A DNA stretch of 64,000 nt from Streptomyces melanogenes. GTDB lineage: Bacteria > Actinomycetota > Actinomycetes > Streptomycetales > Streptomycetaceae. The first letter of the stretch is position 1. Each line of letters starts with the position of its first letter. Location of the stretch: the NCBI RefSeq assembly GCF_014649795.1, contig NZ_BMTS01000019.1:96338-160337 (forward strand), written 5' to 3'. The position numbers and the translations under genes were made by a program. The notes beneath the pieces are model-generated. The model ran no database searches and was not told the DNA's origin. It saw only the letters and a program-made list of their open reading frames with translations. Shown here piece by piece: positions 16,675-24,851 of this stretch.

Positions 16675-16756
16675 GGCCTGCCGGGCCGGGGCCGGACGCT
16701 ACAGACACCCGAACAGCTCCGGCTGGAACCGCGTCCACCCGTGCTCCACAGCCCAG

Positions 16757-16788
16757 GAGCAGGCTGAGGCCCGGGCCTCAGCCTGCTC
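16757..16788. terminator. 32-bp perfect palindrome
   Basis: GAGCAGGCTGAGGCCC is immediately followed by its complement, a 16-bp dyad without a loop, 50 bp left of the CRISPR remnant. Probably a terminator; it could also be a protein-binding dyad. Confidence 0.55.
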
Positions 16789-16838
16789 GCGCCAGACGCG
16801 TGTGGCGAGAGCTACGAGGGGACCCACCTCTACTGGGG

Positions 16839-17049
16839 TCACCACCTCCGCCTGCGCGGGGACCACGACAAGTCAACACCGGCCGCTGTAAGCGGCCTGG
16901 GATCACCCCCGCGTCGGCGGGAAGGACGCAGCTTGGAGGCTCTGCACGATGGCCGCGCTCGGAACACCCCCGCGTCTGCGGGGACGAAGCAAGCGCCCTG
17001 TGGGCGGACGGCTTCAGTCACAGTGGGGCAACCCCGCATCGCGAGGACA
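16839..17049 (-). CRISPR. Decayed type I-E CRISPR remnant, no cas genes
   Basis: Four 28-nt repeat-like segments start exactly 61 bp apart (16839, 16900, 16961, 17022), leaving three 33-nt spacers, the type I-E geometry. The copy at 16961-16988 is close to the Streptomyces I-E repeat (GGAACACCCCCGCG then TCTGCGGGGACGAA). The copy at 16900 is near it, those at 16839 and 17022 are degenerate. In the usual repeat orientation the array reads on the minus strand. No cas gene is found in the window, so this is an orphan or degenerating array. Confidence 0.75.
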
Positions 17050-17212
17050 AAGGGAGGCAACGATGCGTCTCCACGCCCAGAGCATAGCCTTCCTCCCCAG
17101 CGGATGTAACGGATCCGCTGGGCCACTCCACTGCGGGCCGCGCCCCCCGCAGACCCGTCCGGTGGGCCGCCCCAGCTACGAGCTCGTCCTGGCGCCTCTG
17201 TTGAGCCCCACG

Positions 17213-18517
17213 TCAACACTCCGCTTCGGCTCTGCTGGTGTGCAGGCGCCGTGTCAGGGCCCCGCCCGCGACGTGGCGGGCGAGGTGGCTGGCGTAGGAG
17301 GCGACTGCTTCGTATGGGGCGGGCGGCGCGGGCGGGGGCGGTGTGTACGCGCTGCGGCTGCGCCGGGGGGCGGGCGTTTTCGGCGCGGGCGGCGGGGTGG
17401 GTGCGGTGGCCTGCGCGTGGAGCTTGGCGGTGTGGTCGTCGATGTGGTCCAGGCCGGTCGAGGGGGGCTTGGGCAGGGTGAAGGTGCGCCGGGCGGGTTG
17501 TTCGAGCGCGGCCGCAGGGTCCTTTCCGGCGGCGGCCGCGGTGAAGACGGCGGCCGCGTCGCGTGCGCAGGTGAACGCGGCGTCCTTGAGGACGGGTTCT
17601 AGGCGGCGCATCTGCCGTTCGGCGAGCGCAGCTTCCCGTCGGGCGGATTCCACGGTGAGCGTGTGCCGTTCGGCCGCCATCTCCGTGCCCTCGCTCTCGA
17701 GTGGGTACATCGGTTCCGGGTCGGGTCGCGCCGCGCGTTCGCGGGCTTTGTCGGCGGCTTCCCGGGCTTCCTGCCAGGCGCGGGCGAGACCGTTGTAGCG
17801 GGCCTGGGCCCGGGCGAGCGCGGTGTCGACGCTGGCGGGCCACAGCTCGATGCCGTCGGGGTGCGGGTTGTCGATGTCCGGGTACACCTCGGCGTACTCG
17901 GTCCAGTGGGCGCGGTAGTAGGTGCGGCCGTGGTCGGTGAGCCGGTATCCGTATCCGCCGTCCGCGCGTTCGGCCAGGTGGTGCTTGTCGATGAGGACGT
18001 GGTCGATGGTGGTGCTGTAGCCCCATTTGAGGAACGTTCCGCGCCGGTCGGCGTCCCACAGCTTGCCCATCACCTGCCAGGAGCGTTCGGTCAGGTCGAC
18101 CTGCTGGCGGCTGGAGACCGGCGCGACGTGGTTGCCTGCCCGGTAGACGGCCCGGCCCTCGCGGGTGAGCGTCACGGTGATCATGACGCCCATGGCCACG
18201 GGGCGCAGGCCCTGCTCGATGAGGTTCTTCTTGATGAGGTGGGTCATGGTCGCCCCGTTGCCCTGGCTGTGGTGCCCGGCCGACTCCAGCCTGCTCTGCA
18301 AGGCGGTGATGCCGAACAGTTCACGGTTGTAGGGGTCGTGGGTGAAGTCGATCTGACGCCATACCTCGGCGGGCCGGCTGTCGAAGCGCCCGCGGTTCGC
18401 CTCGTTGGCCTGGTCCAGGTCGTAGATAGTCCGCAGGAAGATCTGCTGACGCTCGTTCAGGCTGTCCCAGACGGCCTTGCGGCGCTCCCGCACACTCTGC
18501 TTGGCCTTAGCGGGCAC
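17213..18517 (-). CDS. Hypothetical protein with winged-helix-like segment
   Basis: 434 residues from the GTG at 18517, overlapping the upstream gene by 11 nt. The N-terminal half (ERRKAVWDSLNERQQIFLRTIYDLDQ..., MTHLIKKNLIEQGL, VTLTREGRAVYRA, YGYRLTDHGRTYYR) has two winged-helix-like modules ending in 'LT..GR..YRA'. A coiled-coil-like middle follows, then a Pro-rich tail ending with LTRRLHTSRAEAEC. Probably DNA binding, but no named family. Co-transcribed with the next gene upstream. Typical of plasmid or ICE cargo. Confidence 0.6.
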   Translation of the reverse strand: MPAKAKQSVRERRKAVWDSLNERQQIFLRTIYDLDQANEANRGRFDSRPAEVWRQIDFTHDPYNRELFGITALQSRLESAGHHSQGNGATMTHLIKKNLIEQGLRPVAMGVMITVTLTREGRAVYRAGNHVAPVSSRQQVDLTERSWQVMGKLWDADRRGTFLKWGYSTTIDHVLIDKHHLAERADGGYGYRLTDHGRTYYRAHWTEYAEVYPDIDNPHPDGIELWPASVDTALARAQARYNGLARAWQEAREAADKARERAARPDPEPMYPLESEGTEMAAERHTLTVESARREAALAERQMRRLEPVLKDAAFTCARDAAAVFTAAAAGKDPAAALEQPARRTFTLPKPPSTGLDHIDDHTAKLHAQATAPTPPPAPKTPAPRRSRSAYTPPPPAPPAPYEAVASYASHLARHVAGGALTRRLHTSRAEAEC

Positions 18518-19517
18518 GCACGCCTCCCCGGGGGCGCTGGTGGCCGCCGTCCGGCGCGTCGAGGGGGCACCAGCCGCCACGGACCACGTCGTCGTCCAAC
18601 AGCTCCAGGACGTTGCCGTCGGGTGCGGGAAGGGTGAGGTCGCCGGTGTGGGGGTGCGGGCCGATGGGGCCGGCCAGCAGCAGCACTTCGCCGCGCTCGC
18701 GCGCGAGCGCCGCCCACGCGTCGGTGAGGTCGATCGCGCCGAGGAAGAAGTGCCCGTGCCCCTGGTCGGAGTCCGGTTCCTGGGTGACGGTGCGCACGGC
18801 GATCCAGGACTCGGATGTGTCCGCACCGTGCTCCAGGCGCAGTGACCAGCCGTGCTCACCCAGCTCGCCGCTGCCCTCGCGGGGGAAGCCGTCCTCGGCC
18901 AGGTGGTAGTCCAGGAGATGACACAGGACGGGGTCCGGCTCGTAGTCCTCGGGCTCCGCCGTGAAGAGCAGGACCGGCAGCTGAGGGCCTCCGGGCTCGG
19001 CGGGCGGCGCCAGGTGCGCGGTGGCGGTGAGCGTGTAGGTGACGCTCTGCTCATCGGGGTCATCGGGAACGGCGAGGCTGATGCGGCGGGGCTGCTGGGG
19101 GATCTCGGCGGGCACGGCCCAGCGGATCACCGACTCCGTGCAGGAGGCATGCGCGAACTGGCTCATCATCACGTACGTGACCGGGTTCAGGTCCGGGTCG
19201 AACACGGACACGGTGAACTGCACAGACGTGGCCGTGGTGGCCGTGTTCGCGTCCTGGCCGCAGTGGTGGCACTCGTACGGCTTGGCGGTCCGCTCGGCGA
19301 GGAACTCCCGCAGATCGTAGGTGACTCCGATCTGGCCTTCGCCGTCGATGAACCGCTCCACCTCGGGGCTGAGGACGAACCCGCGGCCGTCGGGGACCGG
19401 GGCGGGTGAGGTGCGGGGGGTGCGGAGGCTGGTGAGCGCCTCCTGGTAGCCGATGCCCGCCGTCTCGGCGAGCGCCCGGGCGCGCTTCTTGAGGTCGTTG
19501 CTGCCGTTCTTGGTCAT
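18507..19517 (-). CDS. Hypothetical protein, first gene of two-gene unit
   Basis: 336 residues from the ATG at 19517. The N-terminus has KKRARALAETAGIGYQEALTSLR, a short helical motif that recurs at the N-terminus of Streptomyces plasmid proteins. A single CHHCGQ pair suggests partial zinc binding. The rest is beta-rich (TYTLTATAHLAP, LPVLLFTAEPEDY). No catalytic motif is recognised. It overlaps the next gene, implying coupled translation. Confidence 0.6.
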   Translation of the reverse strand: MTKNGSNDLKKRARALAETAGIGYQEALTSLRTPRTSPAPVPDGRGFVLSPEVERFIDGEGQIGVTYDLREFLAERTAKPYECHHCGQDANTATTATSVQFTVSVFDPDLNPVTYVMMSQFAHASCTESVIRWAVPAEIPQQPRRISLAVPDDPDEQSVTYTLTATAHLAPPAEPGGPQLPVLLFTAEPEDYEPDPVLCHLLDYHLAEDGFPREGSGELGEHGWSLRLEHGADTSESWIAVRTVTQEPDSDQGHGHFFLGAIDLTDAWAALARERGEVLLLAGPIGPHPHTGDLTLPAPDGNVLELLDDDVVRGGWCPLDAPDGGHQRPRGGVRAR

Positions 19518-19914
19518 GACGGACTCCGCAGGGGCGGGGTACCACGCCTTCCCGCCGACGTGTCGCTGACCGCGTGGGCAGGGCTGAACCTCACGGGCCC
19601 TCACCGGCGTGAGCCGGGTGCCGGTCTCCTGGCCGGCGAGCCTTCAGCCGTGTCCGTACCCGCTGCGTGGAAGCGGTGACGGCGGCCCCGGGTGCGTGCG
19701 TGTCCTGCACCCCACGCCACTGTAGCGAGAAGGACCGGCCCTGTTGGGCGTTCGCCTCGCCTGCCCGCACGGTCATGGCCGGGCTCGCCCGGCCAAGACA
19801 GCTCGGGATCCGGCCAACGTGCTCGGGTGCCGGTGCCGGGCCCAAGCCGCGCAGAGGAGGATGCCCTTGGGGCCCGCGCCGACCGGCCGGGCACTGCCGA
19901 GAGGAAGTCGTACT
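19518..19914. other. Divergent intergenic region, 397 bp
   Basis: Between a minus-strand gene start and the plus-strand secreted-peptide start. Overlapping low-complexity frames only. It should hold promoters for both directions; none is obvious. Confidence 0.4.
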
Positions 19915-20142
19915 GTGCGTATCGCGAAACCGTTAGCCATCAGCGCCCTGGCGCTCACGGCCCTTGCCCTGACCACGGCGGCCGTCGCGGTGAACTCCTC
20001 GGGCACCGGCGAGGAAGGCTCGACGGTCGTGCACTTCGGCGCCGACGACGCGGGCCGGGAATGGCACAGCGACGTGCTTGACGCCTCCATCCCGGGGAAC
20101 AACGACCCCGCGAACTTCGCGCCCCCGGGCGCCCTGCCCTAA
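19915..20142 (+). CDS. Short secreted peptide with EW...NNDPAN motif
   Basis: 75 residues from the GTG at 19915, with GAGAGGAAG 8-16 nt upstream. Residues 1-27 are a Sec signal peptide. The mature ~48 residues contain HFGADDAGREWHSDVLDAS and then NNDPANFAP, ending GALP. The same pattern, H-[F/W]-G-x-D-x-x-G-x-EW-x-S-x-x-LDAS-x3-NNDPAN-x-AP, occurs in the larger secreted protein at 20996-21742. The short gene ends just where the larger protein continues. No known family; secreted by inference. Confidence 0.7.
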   Translation: MRIAKPLAISALALTALALTTAAVAVNSSGTGEEGSTVVHFGADDAGREWHSDVLDASIPGNNDPANFAPPGALP

Positions 20143-20225
20143 GCCGTCTCCCAGGGTGGTCCTTCCGGAGGACGGGGTGGGCGCGGGTCACTACCGGGCC
20201 GCCGGCTCCCGAGCACAGTGACGGC

Positions 20226-20658
20226 ATGACGAACACAGAAGTGGACGAGCCGTTCGTGCTGCGGCACTCCGAGTGGGAGCTCTTGCTCAAGCAGTTGCTG
20301 TCCGGGACCGGGAACTGGCAGATGAAGCGCGGGCGACATGGGTCATCGGCGACTTCAGGGCCGGGTACTGGCTGCGGCGATTCACCGAGGACCCCGCGCT
20401 GCACGGTGCCGTTGGGCCTGCGGGCGGCCGACGTCGGTGAACTGGGACCGAGACGCCGCGCTGTTCGACACCCCTGCCGCGCTGGAGGACGATGACCTGG
20501 AGCCCGGCACGATGGGCCCTCACTTTGCGGTCCTGGAGATCGGCGTCTCCCTGGCCGTCGGCCGCCCCGTAGACCTCCGCCGCGCTGCGCGAGAACTGCC
20601 GGCTGCTGAGTGGCGCTGGGCCCTGGAGCTCATGGCCCCGGCGGCGAACTACGTCTGA
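20226..20658 (+). pseudogene. Frameshifted small hypothetical gene
   Basis: Coding signal moves through three frames: MTNTEVDEPFVLRHSEWE and on to about 20325 in frame 1, then ATWVIGDFRAGYWLRRFTED in the second, then NWDRDAALFDTPAALEDDD to the stop at 20658 in the third. Each part is protein-like and together they make one ~140-residue product; at least two frameshifts separate them. The family is not recognised. Confidence 0.55.
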
Positions 20659-20692
20659 CCGGCGCTTTTGACTCCTGCAGTTGGGTATGCGG

Positions 20693-20732
20693 ACGGTCCG
20701 GCCCGGTGCGCTGTGCACCCGGGCCGGACCGT
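20693..20732. terminator. Bidirectional hairpin terminator
   Basis: Perfect 12-bp inverted repeat ACGGTCCGGCCC / GGGCCGGACCGT, with further partial pairing in the loop (GGTGCGC / GTGCACC). It lies between convergent genes. Confidence 0.7.
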
Positions 20733-20741
20733 TTCGAGTTG

Positions 20742-20981
20742 CTACGAGGGGGGCCAGTCCCCGGGCCCCATCGGGCGCGCGGTCGGCATGGGCAGGTGGT
20801 CCTCGCGGTGCTCTTCACGCCGCTCGAAGCCGTCCCGGTAGCGCCGGGCGACCCTGCGCCACCACGAGGTGGGCGCCGTGGAGGAGAACGACCCGGTGGG
20901 GGAGGGGCGGTCGAGGGCGGCGGCGACGCGGTTCAGCAGCCGGTCCCCGAAGGCGAACAGGCTTCCTCGCGCTTTCGACAT
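20742..20981 (-). CDS. Small basic hypothetical protein
   Basis: 79 residues from the ATG at 20981, 15 bp after the stop of the secreted protein gene on the same strand. Contains a helical start (LFAFGDRLLNRVAAALD) and a basic WWRRVARRYRDGFERR segment. No family. Supported by tight spacing and the terminator after it. Confidence 0.45.
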   Translation of the reverse strand: MSKARGSLFAFGDRLLNRVAAALDRPSPTGSFSSTAPTSWWRRVARRYRDGFERREEHREDHLPMPTARPMGPGDWPPS

Positions 20982-20995
20982 GGTTGCCTCCCTGG

Positions 20996-21742
20996 TCAGG
21001 TGCCGCAGGCGGCGCGGACGTACTTGCCCACCTCGTAGGGGCCGCTGTGGTCGCCCCGGGTGTCCACCAGGTGCGTCTGGACTTGCAGGTTGTAGTTGTA
21101 CGTCCCCCCGCCCGGGCAGCGGATCGACCAGATCGTGTCGTTGACCGTGTGCGGCGAGTAGACGAACTTCGAATTCGTCCAGCGGGTGTAGGAGCGCGGC
21201 CCGGACCAGGAGGAGCGCAGGAATTTCCCCCGGGTGTAGTGGTATAGGAAATTCCCGGAGCAGATCTCATGGCTGGAGGAGGAGAGATACCCCAGGCTCT
21301 TCACGGTGGGCCGTGACCACGTCGAGCACACCCAGCCCGCCGACTTCGCGCTCTGCCCCGCGACGGCGGGCAGCGAATCGCGTGAAGGGGCGGAATTGGC
21401 GGGGTCGTTGTTCGCGGTCACGGACGCGTCCAGCGCCTCGCTCTTCCACTCGGTGCCGCCGGCGTCCATCCCCCAGTGCATGACGATCGCGTCGCTGGTG
21501 TCGAAACCGGCGTCCTGGGCCTCGCCGGTGTGCGCGTCGCTGACGCTGACCTCGGGAAGCTGCTCGTCAGGGATGACGGGGTCGGGTTCGTCGTTGCCGG
21601 GCCGCGACGGGATCGGGCCGCCCGTGTCCTCCTGTGTGGTGCCCGCCGGATCCCCGTCGGCCTGCGCCACTCCTCCCGCAGCCAGAGAAGCGGCAGCAAC
21701 CACCGCAGCGAACGATAGGGATAATCGCCTTGCTGATCTCAA
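20996..21742 (-). CDS. Secreted protein with shared EW...NNDPAN motif
   Basis: 248 residues from a TTG at 21742 behind GGGAGGGAA. A Sec signal peptide (1-~28, ending VAQA-D) is followed by an acidic Pro-rich stretch, the motif HWGMDAGGTEWKSEALDAS then NNDPANSAP (also in the 75-residue peptide at 19915), and a C-terminal domain rich in Ser, Tyr and Trp with four Cys (WVCSTW, HEICSG, IRCPGG, RAACGT) likely forming two disulphides. No catalytic motif. Probably an extracellular binding protein or antimicrobial-like protein; unresolved. Confidence 0.7.
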   Translation of the reverse strand: MRSARRLSLSFAAVVAAASLAAGGVAQADGDPAGTTQEDTGGPIPSRPGNDEPDPVIPDEQLPEVSVSDAHTGEAQDAGFDTSDAIVMHWGMDAGGTEWKSEALDASVTANNDPANSAPSRDSLPAVAGQSAKSAGWVCSTWSRPTVKSLGYLSSSSHEICSGNFLYHYTRGKFLRSSWSGPRSYTRWTNSKFVYSPHTVNDTIWSIRCPGGGTYNYNLQVQTHLVDTRGDHSGPYEVGKYVRAACGT

Positions 21743-22393
21743 TGTCTTCCCTCCCGTTGTGGTGCGCCCATGGCCTGGGCACAGCAAAACCCTTTCACGT
21801 CGAACATGCAGTCGAAGGCGATTCGATGACGTTGTCCGGATCCCGTCAGCCGCCCCGTTAAGCGGCTTGACGAACCTTCAGAGACGGGTGTGCGGGCCCG
21901 CTAATCCGGCCTTCCCCCAGGGCAGTTCACCCTGCCGGGTGAACGCCGTTTCCCCGCGGCGCCCACGGTGCGCTAGCGTCCCTCTCGCGCTCAGCGCTTC
22001 TCCCCTGAAGTGTCAGGGGATGACCGGAGTTCAGAGCCTGCGGCTCGGAGTGACGGAACGGGACCCGCGGACAGTGCACGCTGCGGGGTCCCCGCCCCTG
22101 TATCAGGGGAGGTTAGTGATCAGCCGGTGTCTGGCCCTGCCGACACCGGCTGACTCACGTTGAGACCCTGGTTCCAGGGACTGCTGAACCGGCTGCGGCA
22201 GAGCGGGCCGCGCCCGAGGCGGCGGCGCCGGTATGCTGCGCGTGGGCGGCCACGACCGTCCACCGCTGAAGGGGTATCCCGCCCACGCCGGGGCCTCGTT
22301 GGTAGGCCGAGCCGTCCGTCGACGCATCGTGGCATCCACCCGTCTGCTGTGACGCGGCGTGTGCGTGGGGCGCGTTGCTGTACGGAGTCAGAC
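21743..22393. other. Divergent intergenic region, 651 bp
   Basis: Holds the hairpin at 22121-22152 and shorter dyads near 21850-21865 and 22060-22090 (GGGACCCGC...GCGGGGTCCC type). No gene is supported. AT content rises near 21715-21760, consistent with the promoter of the secreted protein. Confidence 0.4.
22121..22152. terminator. Hairpin in long intergenic region
   Basis: Perfect 11-bp inverted repeat CAGCCGGTGTC / GACACCGGCTG with a 10-nt loop; pairing extends imperfectly into GTGAT / ACTCAC. It lies 242 bp upstream of the gene at 22394. Confidence 0.6.
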
Positions 22394-23770
22394 GTGGCCA
22401 GGAACAAGCCCGGCAAGCCCAGGCGCCCGCGGAAGCGTTCACGCGAGCTGCACGAGCGCAGCCGGACGACCGGCGTGCAGTACACGGCGGTGATGCGCGA
22501 GAACGACAGCATCCGAGCGGGCGGCAACACGACTGCCGTGCCGCCGTCGGGAGTTGCCCGGTCCCCGTACGCGTACGGCGGCGACGGCCGTGAAACGGTC
22601 TCGATCCCGGTGATGCTCACCGCGACCGTCTCCCGGAAGGCCAACGCGGACGAAGTGGCGCAGGCCGTGGCCGACGCCTGTGCCTACTTGGTCAGGCAGG
22701 GGGAGGGCTGGTACCGGGCTATGGCGTACGTGTGGGCCCTGCCCACGCGCATTCCCGCCCCGCAGCAGCCGGAGCGTGACCTGTTGACCATGCTCGTCGT
22801 GGTGGCCGCCGCGCGGCCGTGGACCACGGCGGACGGCCAGACGGACGAAGCCGAGCCCGTCGAGGTGGTGACCGACGTCCTGAACGCCGTCACCGCCGCG
22901 CTGGCCCGCGCCTTCCCGGATGCGGACGCTGAGCCGGGGGTGCTGCCTCTTGGTGGCGACAAGGCCACGGAGATCCTTCAGACGGCCGGCGGCCTTCAGG
23001 CCGCCCTGGTCACCTCCGACGTGCACCCCTCCCTGCTCACCGAAGGAGCCGACGACGCGGAACCCGAGCGCGAGGAGGAGCCGTCGGCCGCGGAGCCGCC
23101 GGCGTACCGCTACGTCGACCGCCTCAACCGCGGCTGGCACATCGCCTCCACCGAACCCGTCCGGTACGCCGTCGACTGGGCCGGGCTGCGCCCGGACCGC
23201 CCCAGCGACCTGCTCACCCACGCCGAACTCGCGGCCGCGCACGGGCCGCTGCGCCCCGTGGGACCAGGAGACCCCAGCGACGACCTGGTGCTGCGCGGCG
23301 CGCTCGCGGATGCCGGGGTGAAGGCGGCCGGGTCGGTCCTCGTCGCCCTGTACCGCCTGACCTTGGAGTACAAGCGCGGCTCGTCCCCGGGCGGCTACGA
23401 GGGCGGCTCCCTGGTCGCTGGCCGGGAAGGCTCCTGGCAGTCGGAGGCGATCAACCGGCTCGCCTGGACCATCGGCGGCGACCTGGACGAGAAGCCCAAG
23501 CGCTACAGCGAGGAGTGCGTCACCTCCGTCATCGCGGTGCTGCGCGCATGGACCCAGCACCCCAAGCGGTACGTGGAGGTCGCCGAGAAGCTGGCTTATG
23601 AGTTCTCGAAGGTCGCTGACGAGCTGGGCGGCTGGAGCAAGGTCGCCGATCGCCCGTTCCAGCCCGCAACGGCGGTGGGACGGCATCCGGCGGGAACGAT
23701 CGAGGCCGTCTATTACTACCTGATGTCCCAGTCCTCCGAACCCGTCCTTGAGCGTGACGACTTCATGTAG
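22394..23770 (+). CDS. Hypothetical protein, 458 residues
   Basis: Start chosen at the GTG 22394 (VARNKPGKPRRPRKRSRE), with GGAGT upstream. A very basic N-terminal 30 residues precede a Ser/Gly linker, a helical domain (EVAQAVADACAYLV...WYRAMAYVWALP), an acidic linker (EREEEPSAAEPP), a second domain with YRYVDRLNRGWHIA, and a helical C-terminus. No family is recognised. The basic N-terminus suggests nucleic-acid association. Neighbours are unrelated. Confidence 0.55.
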   Translation: MARNKPGKPRRPRKRSRELHERSRTTGVQYTAVMRENDSIRAGGNTTAVPPSGVARSPYAYGGDGRETVSIPVMLTATVSRKANADEVAQAVADACAYLVRQGEGWYRAMAYVWALPTRIPAPQQPERDLLTMLVVVAAARPWTTADGQTDEAEPVEVVTDVLNAVTAALARAFPDADAEPGVLPLGGDKATEILQTAGGLQAALVTSDVHPSLLTEGADDAEPEREEEPSAAEPPAYRYVDRLNRGWHIASTEPVRYAVDWAGLRPDRPSDLLTHAELAAAHGPLRPVGPGDPSDDLVLRGALADAGVKAAGSVLVALYRLTLEYKRGSSPGGYEGGSLVAGREGSWQSEAINRLAWTIGGDLDEKPKRYSEECVTSVIAVLRAWTQHPKRYVEVAEKLAYEFSKVADELGGWSKVADRPFQPATAVGRHPAGTIEAVYYYLMSQSSEPVLERDDFM

Positions 23771-23829
23771 GCGAACCATGGAGCCTCGCGGCCGCCCCGG
23801 AAGAGGTCACCGGCGCCGAGGGCCCTGCC

Positions 23830-24006
23830 GTGAAGCTGCCCGGCGGCGGACGTACGGCGGGCGCCTTCCCGGCCGTGACGGGATGCCGGGAGTGCGCGGG
23901 CATCTGGCATCCCGGCGACCGCGCCTTTCACCTCACCCACAACCCGGGCCGACGCGGCCGCTGGCCGTCGATTGCCGGGCCCCTGGTTAGGGGCGACGAG
24001 AGGTGA
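23830..24006 (+). CDS. Small Cys/His protein, hypothetical
   Basis: 58 residues from a GTG at 23830; the frame has protein-like content (GCRECAGIWHPGDRAFHLTH) with a CxxC pair and three His that could bind zinc. There is no strong ribosome site, and the frame is open further upstream. Tentative. Confidence 0.35.
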   Translation: MKLPGGGRTAGAFPAVTGCRECAGIWHPGDRAFHLTHNPGRRGRWPSIAGPLVRGDER

Positions 24007-24049
24007 CTCTGCTTGCTGTGTCATTCCCTGTTAGCGGAGCGGGCGTCTT

Positions 24050-24751
24050 CTATGTCGCCCACATCACGGTCCACGCGCCTCCGGCGGTGAGCCCTGTCCC
24101 AATCCCGAAGACGAGGAGTGCTTGTTCATGCTCCAGCAGGGGCATGAAGGAAAGACCCGCTGTGACCAGGCCAAAAGCCATGCTGATCATCGGATCGACG
24201 CGTGCTGCGCTGATGACGGCGCCCCCTCCCTCCCTGACTGACACGTCGGTAAGCCGGGTGCGAACGGTCAGCTCGGGTGCGGGGCCGTCCACGAGGACGG
24301 AGATTGTCACCAGTTGCCCCTTCGCGATCAGTGACGGTCCGACGGTGAGGATGCGTTCATCTGTGTTCACGCTCGGCGCTGCTGCGTGAGGAGGAGTTGA
24401 GGTCGTGGCCAGGAGGGTCACCACGTTGGCACCGAGGTCGAGCTCGATGGGGTCTCCGCCGTCGAAGGCACTGCTGGGGATGTCGTGGCTGCCAGGGTTG
24501 GCAAGCTCGACATGGAGGACGTGCGGGTCCGTCAGTGCGACGGAGCCGATTTCCACGGCTACCCGTCCGTGGCGTGACGCTGTTGGGGGGATGAGAGGGG
24601 CTATGGAGCGCAGGTAGTAGGTGAGCCGCCGCCGTGGGTAGGCGGCTCGCAGGGTGGCCCATGCCCCGACGACGATCGCGGCGATGGCTACGGCCACGCC
24701 GGCGCCTGACCAGAATGCGGCGTTTTCATACCACGACTCAGCCAGTGTCAT
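24050..24751 (-). CDS. Membrane protein, hypothetical
   Basis: 233 residues from the ATG at 24751. One N-terminal membrane helix (about 12-34), a long beta-rich middle domain (VAVEIGSVALTDPHVLHVELANPGS...), and two C-terminal membrane helices (ISMAFGLVTAGLSFMPLL and LLVFGIGTGLTAGGAWTVM). Resembles uncharacterised Streptomyces membrane proteins with an extracytoplasmic beta-domain. Transcribed divergently from the pentapeptide-repeat gene, with about 100 bp between starts. Confidence 0.6.
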   Translation of the reverse strand: MTLAESWYENAAFWSGAGVAVAIAAIVVGAWATLRAAYPRRRLTYYLRSIAPLIPPTASRHGRVAVEIGSVALTDPHVLHVELANPGSHDIPSSAFDGGDPIELDLGANVVTLLATTSTPPHAAAPSVNTDERILTVGPSLIAKGQLVTISVLVDGPAPELTVRTRLTDVSVREGGGAVISAARVDPMISMAFGLVTAGLSFMPLLEHEQALLVFGIGTGLTAGGAWTVMWAT

Positions 24752-24851
24752 GAGGCCAGTGAACCGTGGACCAACCGCTTGTGCAGCAGACTTGGCACTG
24801 CCGGTCCGCTGTGGTCATTTGTGTACCGAGAACGGGCAAGTCGAGCACGCG

